Below the pieces are notes generated by a model. It was not told the origin of the DNA. It searched no databases and worked only from the letters and a program-made list of their open reading frames with translations. 60,004 bases of DNA from Sideroxydans sp. (GTDB taxonomy: Bacteria; Pseudomonadota; Gammaproteobacteria; Burkholderiales; Gallionellaceae): positions 1 to 60,004 of the forward strand of contig JAGXGC010000033.1 of NCBI GenBank assembly GCA_024636935.1, written 5' to 3'. The position numbers were made by a program, and so were the translations under genes. This document shows, one piece after another, positions 29,044 through 39,526 of the stretch (positions within the stretch are counted from its first letter, which is position 1; the number at the start of each line of letters is the position of its first letter).

Positions 29044-30960
29044 TCATTTAGCTTTCAGCACAAAAGCTATCATCGAACGCAGCTTGGCAGGGCGCACCGG
29101 TTTGTGCAGCAAATGCATGCCCTTATCCGCCACCAGCTTCAGCACTTCCGGCGAAGTATCGCCACTGACAAGTATAAAAGCCGGTTTTTGTTTGCTGCGC
29201 ATATAGATGCGATCTGCCAGTTCAATCCCTGTTCCATCAGGCAATCGGTAATCACAGATCACCAGTTCGAATTGAGCCTGCTCGAATTTCTGTTCGACCT
29301 CAGCCAGACACGTTGCCTGTTCCACTCTGCATCCCCATGCTTCCACCAGACCCGCAGTCCCATTACACACGAGTTCATCATCATCTACCACCAGCACATA
29401 GCGATCAGTAAATGAAGCCGGAGATTCTACCGAGGGGCTCGGCCTGACCGCACCACGGTCCGCCAGCAGATCTTTCAACTCGGGTACGCGAGGGACTTCG
29501 ATGGAAAATACCGAGCCTTTTCCTTGGACTGATCGGACATCCAAAGGATGCTTCAACAGTCTGGCTGAACGCTGGACTATTGGCAGCCCCAAACCCAATC
29601 CCTTGCTTCTGTCGCGGGCAGCATTCTCAAGTTGCACGAATTCTCGGAAGATGTTCTCCTGCTCTTCTGACGGAATACCTGGGCCATTGTCCCGCACTTC
29701 AAAACGCAAGCAGTCACCACGCTTGCGGCATGCCAGCATCACTGAACCGTGTTCTTGTGTGTAGCGGATAGCATTACTCAGCAGGTTCATCAGGATACGT
29801 TCGAGTAGGATCGGGTCACTCATGACTCGTGCCGCGGACGTATCGATGTGCAGATGTATCGATTTCCCTTTGGCCATGGGTTCATATGCTTCGTATAGAC
29901 GACGAAGCAGCGTAGCAATCTCGATCTCCTGTACCTGAGGCACAATGACACCAGCATCCAGTTTGGAAATATCCAGCAGCGAATCCAACAAACCAGACAT
30001 CGCTGTCACTGACTCCTCCACTTTTTCCACGATCTTTCGTTGCTGAGGCGTATCGATGCGGTTCTGCAATTCCCCCATGAAAAGGCCCAGCGCATGCATG
30101 GGTTGTCGTAGATCATGGCTGGCCGCGGCCAAAAAGCGTGTCTTGTCGAAATTGGCCTTTTCTGCCTCCTCTTTCTGTCTACGCAAAGCAGTGGTTGCAT
30201 ACTCGATACGTTGCTGCAGATGATCTCGCTCTTGCTGCAATTGCGAGGCCATTTCATTGACTCCCTGCGCCAGATCGTTCAATTCGATGACGTGCATCTC
30301 GCCTATTCGCGTGGACAATCGGCCCTCCCCTAGGTCGCGCAATGCATTGCGCATACCCATAATGGGCAGTGTGATCCGGCGCGCGACGCGCATCGCCACC
30401 AGAACTGCCAACAAAAGCACCAAAACGGTAAGGATCAGGTTCATTACAATCATCTGAACCTTTTGGCTATTCAATCGATTCTTACCCAGTACGAGTAAGA
30501 CACCTCCCAAGGCGCCTCCTCTGCTGGATGATGCGATATTTTCTGTATCGTCCAATAGCAACTGGGTTGCTGCGATGGGTTGATAGATCGAAAGGGAATA
30601 CCGATCCTCGCGCATGGTCTGCCCCATACGCCAATCAGGGGGGGCGATCTGTTTATCGGACATGTCGCTGGCATTTATCCATACTGTGCCCTTTGCATCG
30701 ATAATATAGACCGCGATTACATCTTGCTGGGCAAGTGCCACGTCCGCCTGTTGCTGGAGCAGGATACGATTTCCTGAAAATGCAGCGTACTCGCTAGAGG
30801 ATGCGAGTTGCCGTGCAATCAGGCCGGCACGGTCTTTTAACGCCTGATCAAGATCTGCGAAACGTGCAAAGATGAAAGAGCCTTCCAGCAATACCGCCAA
30901 GATCAATATTGGAATCAGCGCGACTGCCATTGTTTGACGCTCGATGCCGTATTTTTTCAT
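29044..30960 (-). CDS. Membrane hybrid histidine kinase with C-terminal receiver
   Basis: A 638-residue sensor. Membrane segments at about 11-32 and 170-191 bracket a periplasmic sensing region. A HAMP linker (192-244), a coiled coil, a HisKA domain with phospho-His282 in ASHDLRQPMHALG, and a HATPase domain (about 375-492; NLLSNAIRY, DNGPGIP, GLGLGLPIV) follow. A receiver domain occupies 520-638 with Asp570 in VICDYRLPDG. The start overlaps the end of the substrate-binding protein gene (ATGA), which suggests that the periplasmic binding protein feeds this kinase. No separate output regulator is adjacent. Confidence 0.93.
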   Translation of the reverse strand: MKKYGIERQTMAVALIPILILAVLLEGSFIFARFADLDQALKDRAGLIARQLASSSEYAAFSGNRILLQQQADVALAQQDVIAVYIIDAKGTVWINASDMSDKQIAPPDWRMGQTMREDRYSLSIYQPIAATQLLLDDTENIASSSRGGALGGVLLVLGKNRLNSQKVQMIVMNLILTVLVLLLAVLVAMRVARRITLPIMGMRNALRDLGEGRLSTRIGEMHVIELNDLAQGVNEMASQLQQERDHLQQRIEYATTALRRQKEEAEKANFDKTRFLAAASHDLRQPMHALGLFMGELQNRIDTPQQRKIVEKVEESVTAMSGLLDSLLDISKLDAGVIVPQVQEIEIATLLRRLYEAYEPMAKGKSIHLHIDTSAARVMSDPILLERILMNLLSNAIRYTQEHGSVMLACRKRGDCLRFEVRDNGPGIPSEEQENIFREFVQLENAARDRSKGLGLGLPIVQRSARLLKHPLDVRSVQGKGSVFSIEVPRVPELKDLLADRGAVRPSPSVESPASFTDRYVLVVDDDELVCNGTAGLVEAWGCRVEQATCLAEVEQKFEQAQFELVICDYRLPDGTGIELADRIYMRSKQKPAFILVSGDTSPEVLKLVADKGMHLLHKPVRPAKLRSMIAFVLKAK

Positions 30961-31853
30961 GGATTCCCCCCAATCTCGATGCGCAGTTGTTCTGCACTTT
31001 TTATAGTCAACCCGAGTGATCGAGCGACTTGTGTGTTTACTGACACTTCAAATTCATGCGGATACTGATAGTCTGGCAGCTTTCCGGTCTTGGCAAATTG
31101 GGCGACCACTCTGGCAGTCTGCTCGGCGATCTGCAGCGGCGTACTGTACACAGCGCACAGGGCACCGGCTCGAACATAGTTCTGTGACAATCCAATCATA
31201 GGCACTTGCTGCCGGTAACTCTCCAGCAATATGTTGCGAATGGTATCCGAACGGTATATCTCAGCGTCGGGCAAGACCAACAATACATCACTGTCCGCTA
31301 GCAACGCCGAAAGACTGCTCGCAAGATGATCCGGTGTCGCCACGGTCTGAATGTGCAGCCTGTATCCCGAAGCTGATGACAGTTGTTTGGCTGCTGCCAG
31401 TTGGGGGGACTCATTCGATATCAGCACACCTACTGACTTTGTCTGAGGCAAGGCCGCGCGGAGTAGCGAGAATCTGCGCGCCATAGGCTGATCCATGTAG
31501 ATGCCGGATGATCCTGAATTACTGTCTCGCCCGATCTTTTCAAGTCCGGCTCGGCTGACCATCACGTTCAATACCGGAATAGATGAACCTCTGAAGTCGT
31601 TTGCCGCCTGGGCACCGATCGCCACGATCAGTTCTGCCTGCGCAACGTTGCCCGACGGCAATATCTGAATCTCCTGGTGTGCGTCGAGTGAATCTCGCAG
31701 TGCCGATTCAAATGCGCGATATACCTCGCGCTCCTCACTCAAAGCCAGGGAGACCTTGAGCGGCGCGGCTTGCAGCGTTTGGAAGCTGAGAACGCTGCAA
31801 ACCAATACCAGCCACCGGATCAGGGCGATCCGGTGCTCGCTCTTGCGAGGCAA
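30957..31853 (-). CDS. Periplasmic ABC-type substrate-binding-like protein (PF04392-like)
   Basis: A protein of about 298 residues with a signal peptide (RIALIRWLVLVCSVLSF... ending at ...LQA-AP) and a type I periplasmic binding fold similar to the ABC_sub_bind family. No ATG is available. The TTG at 31853, seven bases after the receptor stop, gives the most normal signal peptide; a TTG at 31898 is the alternative. No permease or ATPase gene is nearby, so it may serve signalling to the overlapping hybrid kinase, not import. The ligand is unknown. Confidence 0.75.
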   Translation of the reverse strand: MPRKSEHRIALIRWLVLVCSVLSFQTLQAAPLKVSLALSEEREVYRAFESALRDSLDAHQEIQILPSGNVAQAELIVAIGAQAANDFRGSSIPVLNVMVSRAGLEKIGRDSNSGSSGIYMDQPMARRFSLLRAALPQTKSVGVLISNESPQLAAAKQLSSASGYRLHIQTVATPDHLASSLSALLADSDVLLVLPDAEIYRSDTIRNILLESYRQQVPMIGLSQNYVRAGALCAVYSTPLQIAEQTARVVAQFAKTGKLPDYQYPHEFEVSVNTQVARSLGLTIKSAEQLRIEIGGNP

Positions 31854-31857
31854 GATA

Positions 31858-33873
31858 TTAGTATAGGAAAGTGGCGAGAAGGTAGGCACGGCGGTCAAGA
31901 GAGGGATAGCCCTGCTGTGGCAAGTTTGCGTATTCCGTATGGGTGTCCCGGAACATATTCTGCATCACCAATGCCACTTCTCCTCCACTTGCGACGCCAC
32001 GTTTCCCGAAGGAACGGGTTATTTTTATATCCATCCTGTGCATAAATGTTTGCGGTCTTTGCGCATCCAATACCTGCACTTCATCCTGATAGTAATAGCC
32101 GGCACTGATTGCCAATGTCTGCGTTAAGTGATGTTCGGCAAGCACACTCCCCGCATTGGTAGGCACGGCTTTGGGACACTGCCGCAACCACTCATCAAAC
32201 CAGCCCTTTACCCGTGTATCGCTGATCCATGTGGGCAGGCCATCTGCTTCACAGGCGGCCTGTTGACGCGAAAAGTTCACGGTCAGTGCGTTGCCCTCCT
32301 GCTGGTATTTCAGGCTTCCCTCCCATCCGGAATATCGAACCAGATAAAGATTTTTGAAGCTCGCATTGTTGAACCCGCCACTCGCGTTACGGAGCGGATC
32401 AAGATAAATCTGACCCCGCAGGTGATCACTGAAAAGGCGTGCTTCCACCATCCAGCCAGTCTCCGGGAAGTGCCCAAGGTAGGCAATTTCGCGTGCCAGC
32501 ATGCGTTCTGGCTGTAAACCGCCAGAGGCGAGGAAGCCGCCCGGGGTGAGCGGGTCGGTATTGCCATACTCTTCAATTACTGCCGGATTGCGGTAGGCCA
32601 GCGAAGCACCAATACGCAGCGTATGGTTGGGCGTGAAGTGGTAATTCAGCGCCACGCGCGGCGAAACATTGTGATGGCCCATGCCGTCGTCCTCCCACAT
32701 CGCCCCCACATTCAGCAACCAATCATGCTGCATGCGCCATTCATCATGGGCAAACACACGCCATTGACGCAGGGTCGGTGCGGGATGGTAATAGAACAGA
32801 GACGTGGAGCTCACACCGTCCAGCCTCGCGCCGCCGCCCCAGACCAAGCGATGCCCCGTTGACCAGGACGCAGTATGCTGGGCTTCGATGTCGTGACGCC
32901 GGGTCTGGACGTTGACTTTGGGATACAGGTTGACGCCATCGCGGTAATAGGACACCTGATCGTCATCGTAAGCGGAATGGGTATAGTGATAGCGAAGCTG
33001 CCATTCGGCACCGTCCGCCAGCGCACGCGTCCAGATCAGTTGTGCGTAATCATGTTCCGTCAACAAATTGCGATCCGGTGCCTGATTGCGCCCGACGATT
33101 CCGTCCCCACGCACAGACTGGCTGTAGCCTGTCTGAAAATCGAATGCGTCCTCGCCATTCGGATGGTAAGCCGTACGCCAGTTGAACATGCTGGTACGGT
33201 TGTCGTCGGTGAACTGCGGCAGATCATAGCCACCGTCTGCCCGGTATCCGGCACTGAGCCGCTGGCTGAAGGATTCTCCGCGCCGGGCGAAGGTCATCGA
33301 AGCATCCTTGATGCCGTTTCCGCCTTGGCGTACTGTGACTTCGTTCGGCACAAAATTATCTGCCTCGCGGGTGATGATGTTGATGACGCCCTGCGTCGAG
33401 TTGGCACCGTGCGATGCAGCAGCAGGGCCGCGGATAACTTCGATCCGTTCAATGTCTTCCAGCAACACCGGCAGGTCGTCCCATATGACCATGCTGTAGG
33501 GCGGCAGGTAAACGCTGCGCCCATCCACCAGCACCTGCATGCGTCGTGAGAAGTTGTCCGTTGTACCGTGATAAGAGGCGAACATGCTGTGACCGTTCTG
33601 GCTCCCCACATACATACCGGGCACCAATCGCAGCAGTTCTGGAATCCTTCTGAATCCCGACGCCTTGATCATCTGTCGATCAATGATGGTAATGGCATTG
33701 GGCGCTTCGTCAACCGGCTGGGTAAGCCGTGAAGCCGTCAGAACGACGGGAAGTTCGAGAAAAAAAGCCTGTTCGGAATCCAGCTCATCAGCAGCCTGAG
33801 CCTTGCTGATCAGCGGCAGCATCGCCAGCGATGCAATAAAAATCCTGATGGAATTTCGCTGAAATGAAATCAA
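31858..33873 (-). CDS. TonB-dependent outer-membrane receptor
   Basis: A 671-residue beta-barrel receptor with a signal peptide (about 1-27, cut after ...SKAQA). The plug domain has PVVLTASRLTQPVDEAPNAI, LLRLVPGMYVG, VLVDGRSVYLPP and IERIEVIRGPAAASHGANST-type motifs. The terminal aromatic residues (LLATFLY) fit barrel insertion. The start is a TTG at 33873 with GGGAG just upstream. It heads an operon with a binding protein and a hybrid kinase. A Fur-box-like sequence lies in the upstream region, which hints at an iron or cobalamin-type substrate, but the substrate is not shown. Confidence 0.93.
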   Translation of the reverse strand: MISFQRNSIRIFIASLAMLPLISKAQAADELDSEQAFFLELPVVLTASRLTQPVDEAPNAITIIDRQMIKASGFRRIPELLRLVPGMYVGSQNGHSMFASYHGTTDNFSRRMQVLVDGRSVYLPPYSMVIWDDLPVLLEDIERIEVIRGPAAASHGANSTQGVINIITREADNFVPNEVTVRQGGNGIKDASMTFARRGESFSQRLSAGYRADGGYDLPQFTDDNRTSMFNWRTAYHPNGEDAFDFQTGYSQSVRGDGIVGRNQAPDRNLLTEHDYAQLIWTRALADGAEWQLRYHYTHSAYDDDQVSYYRDGVNLYPKVNVQTRRHDIEAQHTASWSTGHRLVWGGGARLDGVSSTSLFYYHPAPTLRQWRVFAHDEWRMQHDWLLNVGAMWEDDGMGHHNVSPRVALNYHFTPNHTLRIGASLAYRNPAVIEEYGNTDPLTPGGFLASGGLQPERMLAREIAYLGHFPETGWMVEARLFSDHLRGQIYLDPLRNASGGFNNASFKNLYLVRYSGWEGSLKYQQEGNALTVNFSRQQAACEADGLPTWISDTRVKGWFDEWLRQCPKAVPTNAGSVLAEHHLTQTLAISAGYYYQDEVQVLDAQRPQTFMHRMDIKITRSFGKRGVASGGEVALVMQNMFRDTHTEYANLPQQGYPSLDRRAYLLATFLY

Positions 33874-33916
33874 TTCTCCCTACCCCTTGCCGGTTAAATT
33901 GAACTGCGCATGATTG

Positions 33917-33935
33917 TAAAGTAATTATCATAATT
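33917..33935. promoter_or_regulatory. Candidate Fur-type operator upstream of the TonB receptor
   Basis: On the minus strand these 19 bases match 13 of 19 positions of the enterobacterial Fur consensus, including the core ATGATAAT. An AATTAT-C-ATAATT palindrome (33923-33935) is its centre. It sits between a possible TTGAAA and TACAAT, 44 bases or more upstream of the receptor start. Confidence 0.4.
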
Positions 33936-33983
33936 TCAAGAATGAAATTCGGTAATTACTCGAGCTGTCGGCTTGTGCAAATG

Positions 33984-34005
33984 AAAAATCCGGCAAAGCC
34001 GGATT
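33984..34005 (-). terminator. Rho-independent terminator of tRNA-Pro
   Basis: ATCCGGC and GCCGGAT form a 7-bp stem with a 3-base loop and are followed on the minus strand by TTTTTC. It lies about 21 bases after the tRNA end. Confidence 0.88.
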
Positions 34006-34026
34006 ATCGTGTATCTACTTCTGTCC

Positions 34027-34103
<77 letters not shown>

Positions 34104-34112
34104 AGGGCGCGG

Positions 34113-34140
34113 ATTATAGCAGAGCACATTTATTTTGCAG
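34113..34140 (-). promoter_or_regulatory. Promoter of tRNA-Pro
   Basis: A perfect TATAAT (34118-34113) with CTGCAA 16 bases upstream (34140-34135) and a CCGCGCCC discriminator before the tRNA. Confidence 0.7.
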
Positions 34141-34164
34141 CGTGTTTTGAAATGGATTTAACTT

Positions 34165-34551
34165 TCAGGCACGCAATGTTTTAAGAATGTCGCTTAACTC
34201 TCTACGTAGCTCTGGGATTCCAAGCATAGCGACTTCGGCACTTTCATGATTGTCGTGTGGCGTATTTGACGCGCCTTGCGTATGTGCTTGATCCAGCCGG
34301 CTACGCGCACCACTTATGGTGAATCCCTCTTCATATAGCAACTGGCGGATACGTCGAATAAGCAGGACTTCGTGATGCTGGTAATAACGTCTATTTCCGC
34401 CGCGCTTGAGTGGCTTGAGTTGCGTGAATTCCTGCTCCCAATAACGCAGGACATGCGCCTTCACACCACATAGGGTACTGACCTCGCCTATCGTGAAATA
34501 GCGCTTGGCCGGAATCGGTGGTAAGTCGGAATTAGTTACCTGTAGTTCCAT
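34165..34551 (-). CDS. MerR-family transcriptional regulator
   Basis: A 128-residue regulator. The winged helix spans about residues 18-86 ([21 protein letters not shown] and [20 protein letters not shown], shortened), and a variable C-terminal part follows. It has no metal-binding cysteines typical of MerR or CueR. The ATG lies within the ihfA end (20-base overlap). The pheT-ihfA-merR order is widespread in gamma- and betaproteobacteria, where the target of this regulator is unknown. Confidence 0.9.
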   Translation of the reverse strand: MELQVTNSDLPPIPAKRYFTIGEVSTLCGVKAHVLRYWEQEFTQLKPLKRGGNRRYYQHHEVLLIRRIRQLLYEEGFTISGARSRLDQAHTQGASNTPHDNHESAEVAMLGIPELRRELSDILKTLRA

Positions 34552-34843
34552 GATAGGTGGTCTCTACCATGCTCTTCAGTTTCTGGCTGGGATGGAAAGT
34601 GACCACCCGGCGAGCTGTAATGGGAATCTCTTCACCAGTCTTAGGATTGCGTCCCGGACGCTGCGGCTTATCGCGCAATTGAAAATTGCCGAATCCGGAC
34701 AGCTTTACGCTATCGCCCTGAGCAAGTTGCGCCCTGATCTCTTCAAAAAATACTTCAACCATATCCTTGGCTTCACGTTTGTTCAGACCAACCTTCTCAA
34801 ACAGCAAGTCTGCCAACTCTGCCTTCGTCAATGTAGATGTCAT
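34532..34843 (-). CDS. ihfA: Integration host factor alpha subunit
   Basis: DNA-bending protein that works as a heterodimer with IhfB. The 103-residue product has the HU/IHF fold. The DNA-binding arm appears as [21 protein letters not shown] near residue 50 (shortened), with the intercalating proline in RPGRNP. It begins one base into the pheT stop region, so it is translationally coupled to pheT, as in E. coli. Confidence 0.97.
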   Translation of the reverse strand: MTSTLTKAELADLLFEKVGLNKREAKDMVEVFFEEIRAQLAQGDSVKLSGFGNFQLRDKPQRPGRNPKTGEEIPITARRVVTFHPSQKLKSMVETTYHGTTGN

Positions 34844-37200
34844 TATTTCCCCCTCAACTTTGCACCGATTTTATGCAACGCTTCAACCAACATAGCGATG
34901 CTCGGCTCTATCTCTGAATCTGTAAGTGTCTTCTGAGTATCTTTTAATAACACACGGAATGCAAGGCTTTTTTTCCCATCTTCGACACCCTTTCCGCGAT
35001 ACACATCGAATAATGCTGTCTCCGCCACATAGGGTGCATTGGGGCTGTTCATTGCGTCTAAAAGCGTCTGCACATCAATCGCTTCATCTACCAACACCGC
35101 AATATCTCGTCGTGCCGCTGGGAACTTGGAGACATCCTCGACTCTTGGAACTGAGGATTGCATCAAAGCATTCAGCTTCACTTCAAACCAGATTGCTGGC
35201 AGTGGCATATCGTATTTCTGCTGCCATTGAGGATGCAGCTCACCCAACCAACCAATAGCAGTTCCGTCGAGCAGAATACGAGCAGACCGGCCCGGATGTG
35301 AAGCAGGGTACTCTGCGGCTTGGAAGGTCAAGGCGCGAGGTGCGAACAAAGCTTCAAGATCGCTCTTCACATCATAGAAGTCGACATTGCGCGCAGCTGC
35401 ACCCCATTGTTCTGATACTGCCGCACCATACGTCAAACCAGCCAAACGTTCTTCTTGGGAATAACTACCCGCCTCCACTTTGAAGCAAGCACCAATTTCG
35501 AATATACGAACACGCGGCTGCTTACGTGCAAGATTGGTACGCAAAGCACCAAGCAAGCCGCCCAGCAGACTACTGCGCATCACACTCATCTGGCTGGCTA
35601 TCGGGTTCATCAAAGTAACAGGTGCGGCGTCCCCACACAGGTCACGCTCCCACTCGGCCTCGACGAAGGAGTAATTGATGGTTTCCTGATAGTCGCGCAG
35701 CACCATGACTTGGCGTACTTTCGAAAGCGGACGTTCTGCCTCAAAATTCGGCAATATAGTCATGCTTGCCTGAATAGGCGCAGGCTGTATCTGCTCATAG
35801 CCGTGCACACGGGCAACTTCCTCGACCAGATCTTCTTCAATAACAATGTCGAAGCGATAGCTCGGTGGTGTCACAGTGAAATCATCGCCACTTTGCTGGA
35901 ATGTCATCCCCAAACTAGAAAGTATTTGCGCGATCTCATCAGACTTCAGCGAAACACCCAGAATGCGCAATACGCGCGAGCTGCGTAGCGTCACAGGCTG
36001 GCGAGATGGCAGATCACCTTGCACTTCAGTCACTGCCCCCGCTTCTCCACCACAAATATCTAGAATCAATTGCGTAGCACGATCAAGCGCGACCTGCGTC
36101 GCGGCAAAATCCACACCGCGCTCGAAGCGATAGGACGAATCAGAACTAAAACCAAGTCGACGCGATTTTCCGACGATCACACTGGGTACAAAGAAAGCGC
36201 TCTCAAGGAAGATATCAGTAGTTTCCTCATCAACTGCCGAATCCGCTCCACCCATCACACCAGCCAGTGCAACAGGCCCCTTGCCGTCGGCGATCACCAG
36301 CATATCTTCTTGCAACTCAACCATCTGCTCGTTCAGCAGCGTCAGCTTTTCTCCGGCGTGAGCAAAACGCACATCGATATCGCCACTTAGTTTATTCAGA
36401 TCGAAAGCATGCAGCGGCTGACCCAACTCAAGCAGCACATAGTTTGTTACATCGACCAAAGCACTGATGCTGCGCAACCCGCAACGTTCCAAGCGTTGCA
36501 CCATCCATGAAGGTGTAGCAGCCTTTGCATTCACACCTGAGATCACTCGACCTGTGTAGCGCGGACAGGCAGCAGGTGCCGATACCTTTACATTGCGAGC
36601 GGTTCTGGTTGCCTGCTTAAAATTAATTGCTGATGCCACTTGCAATGAAGAACCTGTCAGGGCTGCCACTTCGCGGGCGATGCCATTCAGCGACAAACAA
36701 TCGCTGCGATTCGGGGTGAGTTTTAGCGTGAATAAATAATCGTCCAGATCAAGATGTTCACGGATGCTTTGTCCGACGACAGCCTCATCAGAAAGGACCA
36801 TCAAACCATCACTCTCCTCTGCCAGACCAATCTCCGTCTCGGAACACATCATGCCAAAGGAGGCGACACCGCGCACTTTGGCTTTCTTGATGTCAAAGCC
36901 AGGCAATTTGGCACCGACCAACGCACAAGGGGCTTTTATGCCGACAGTCACATTCTGTGCACCGCACACAATCGTCAGCGGCTCAGCTTCTCCAACATTC
37001 ACCGTCAGCACGTTCAAACGATCCGCATCAGGATGTTTTTCTTTCGTCAGTACCTGAGCTACCACGACCTTCTCGAAAGCTGGGGCGACAGGAGTCATCT
37101 CCTCCACTTCCAAACCCGCCATAGTCAATAGGTGAGACAGTTCCTCGCTAGACAGCGAAGGATTCACGAGGGTACGCAACCAAGATTCGGAGAATTGCAT
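34843..37200 (-). CDS. pheT: Phenylalanyl-tRNA synthetase beta subunit
   Basis: Forms the alpha2-beta2 enzyme with PheS. The protein has 785 residues, the normal size. It begins [17 protein letters not shown], then has the tRNA-binding EMAP-like domain ([21 protein letters not shown], about 45-150), the B3/B4 editing domain (about 210-370), the B5 domain (about 400-475) and the C-terminal anticodon-binding FDX-ACB domain ([15 protein letters not shown] near residue 700). It follows pheS by two bases. Confidence 0.97.
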   Translation of the reverse strand: MQFSESWLRTLVNPSLSSEELSHLLTMAGLEVEEMTPVAPAFEKVVVAQVLTKEKHPDADRLNVLTVNVGEAEPLTIVCGAQNVTVGIKAPCALVGAKLPGFDIKKAKVRGVASFGMMCSETEIGLAEESDGLMVLSDEAVVGQSIREHLDLDDYLFTLKLTPNRSDCLSLNGIAREVAALTGSSLQVASAINFKQATRTARNVKVSAPAACPRYTGRVISGVNAKAATPSWMVQRLERCGLRSISALVDVTNYVLLELGQPLHAFDLNKLSGDIDVRFAHAGEKLTLLNEQMVELQEDMLVIADGKGPVALAGVMGGADSAVDEETTDIFLESAFFVPSVIVGKSRRLGFSSDSSYRFERGVDFAATQVALDRATQLILDICGGEAGAVTEVQGDLPSRQPVTLRSSRVLRILGVSLKSDEIAQILSSLGMTFQQSGDDFTVTPPSYRFDIVIEEDLVEEVARVHGYEQIQPAPIQASMTILPNFEAERPLSKVRQVMVLRDYQETINYSFVEAEWERDLCGDAAPVTLMNPIASQMSVMRSSLLGGLLGALRTNLARKQPRVRIFEIGACFKVEAGSYSQEERLAGLTYGAAVSEQWGAAARNVDFYDVKSDLEALFAPRALTFQAAEYPASHPGRSARILLDGTAIGWLGELHPQWQQKYDMPLPAIWFEVKLNALMQSSVPRVEDVSKFPAARRDIAVLVDEAIDVQTLLDAMNSPNAPYVAETALFDVYRGKGVEDGKKSLAFRVLLKDTQKTLTDSEIEPSIAMLVEALHKIGAKLRGK

Positions 37201-37202
37201 GT

Positions 37203-38266
<1,064 letters not shown>

Positions 38267-38280
38267 ATATAGCGCAATAA

Positions 38281-38640
38281 TTACGCGCCGAGGCTGGCTT
38301 TAGCTTGTCCGACGATCTGCGTAAACGCAGCTTTGTCGAACACGGCCAAGTCGGCCAACACTTTGCGGTCGATATCGATCGCAGCCTTTTTCAGGCCGTT
38401 CATGAAAACGCTGTAGCTCAGACCCTGCTCACGTGCAGCAGCATTGATACGAGCGATCCACAGAGTGCGGAACTGACGCTTCTTCTGACGACGGTCACGA
38501 TAGGCATATTGACCAGCCTTCATCACCGCTTCTTTGGCGACACGGTAGACGTTCTTGCGGCGACCGCGGTAACCCTTGGCCTTGTCTAAGATCTTCTTAT
38601 GGCGCGCACGCGCCGTTACACCACGTTTTACTCTTGGCAT
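38281..38640 (-). CDS. rplT: 50S ribosomal protein L20
   Basis: A 119-residue rRNA-binding and assembly protein. It begins [20 protein letters not shown] and has [13 protein letters not shown] and [23 protein letters not shown] basic motifs. In the IF3 operon, L20 also represses translation of rpmI-rplT. It follows rpmI by 11 bases. Confidence 0.98.
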   Translation of the reverse strand: MPRVKRGVTARARHKKILDKAKGYRGRRKNVYRVAKEAVMKAGQYAYRDRRQKKRQFRTLWIARINAAAREQGLSYSVFMNGLKKAAIDIDRKVLADLAVFDKAAFTQIVGQAKASLGA

Positions 38641-38651
38641 TTTCTAACTCC

Positions 38652-38849
38652 TTATGCGTAGGGCATCATGGCGCGAACGGACGCCGTGTTGGTTTCATGG
38701 ACACCTGTAGAGCCACGCAGTTGACGCTTGTTCTTGGTGGTTTTCTTGGTAAGGATGTGACGCTTGAACGCTTGGCCGCGCTTGACGCTGCCACCAGCGC
38801 GAACGCGGAAGCGCTTCTTCGCACCACTCTTGGTTTTCATCTTTGGCAT
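38652..38849 (-). CDS. rpmI: 50S ribosomal protein L35
   Basis: A 65-residue basic protein starting at ATG 38849 ([17 protein letters not shown]). The longer frame adds 16 residues with no family match and is rejected. It ends with [10 protein letters not shown]. The 134-base gap to infC may hold the L20 control site, but I could not define it. Confidence 0.97.
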   Translation of the reverse strand: MPKMKTKSGAKKRFRVRAGGSVKRGQAFKRHILTKKTTKNKRQLRGSTGVHETNTASVRAMMPYA

Positions 38850-38983
38850 AACAACTCCATTTATTTTATGACGCCGGGAGGTTCCTGACAGGAACACTTA
38901 AAGACCCGAAATCACTTGTTTGGGGCACTTTGTACAACCGCCGTAACGACAGCCCCTTGCTTCGTCACGATGCAAATTAATAC

Positions 38984-39505
38984 TTAAATCTTCTTCTTCG
39001 GCGCAATCACCATCACCATCTGACGGCCTTCCATCTTTGGAAACTGCTCCACTACGCCATGTTCTTCCAAGTCGGCCTTGATGCGCTCAATCAAGCGCAT
39101 ACCGATCTCCTGGTGGGCCATTTCACGACCACGAAACCGCAATGTGATTTTGGTCTTGTCGCCATCAGCCAAGAATCGAGTCAAGTTACGCAACTTGATG
39201 TTGTAATCGCCTTCGTCCGTACCCGGACGGAATTTGATTTCCTTGACCTGCACCTGTTTCTGCTTAAGTTTGGCTTCGTGCTGCTTCTTGCTTTCGGCAT
39301 ATTTGAACTTACCGAAATCCATGATGCGGCAGACAGGCGGTTCCGCCAAAGGCGCGATCTCCACCAGATCCAATTCCGCTTCATCAGCCATACGCAGTGC
39401 TTCCGCAACTGCCACGACACCAACCTGCTCTCCCTCCGCGCCGATGAGCCGCACCTGTGGTGCTGTTATCTGCTCATTCAATCGCTGCGACTTATCCTGT
39501 GCTAT
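38984..39505 (-). CDS. infC: Translation initiation factor IF-3, apparent AUA start
   Basis: Binds the 30S subunit and proofreads initiator tRNA and start codons. No ATG, GTG or TTG gives a full-length N-terminus. ATA at 39505-39503 has GGAG exactly 8 bases upstream and gives (M)[19 protein letters not shown] and 173 residues. ATT at 39511 is an alternative, but the ribosome site is only 2 bases away. A TTG at 39481 would remove the conserved leader. Non-canonical infC starts are known to serve autoregulation by IF-3. The gene follows thrS by 21 bases. Confidence 0.95.
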   Translation of the reverse strand: MAQDKSQRLNEQITAPQVRLIGAEGEQVGVVAVAEALRMADEAELDLVEIAPLAEPPVCRIMDFGKFKYAESKKQHEAKLKQKQVQVKEIKFRPGTDEGDYNIKLRNLTRFLADGDKTKITLRFRGREMAHQEIGMRLIERIKADLEEHGVVEQFPKMEGRQMVMVIAPKKKI

Positions 39506-39526
39506 TGCAATTACTCCAATAAAAAA

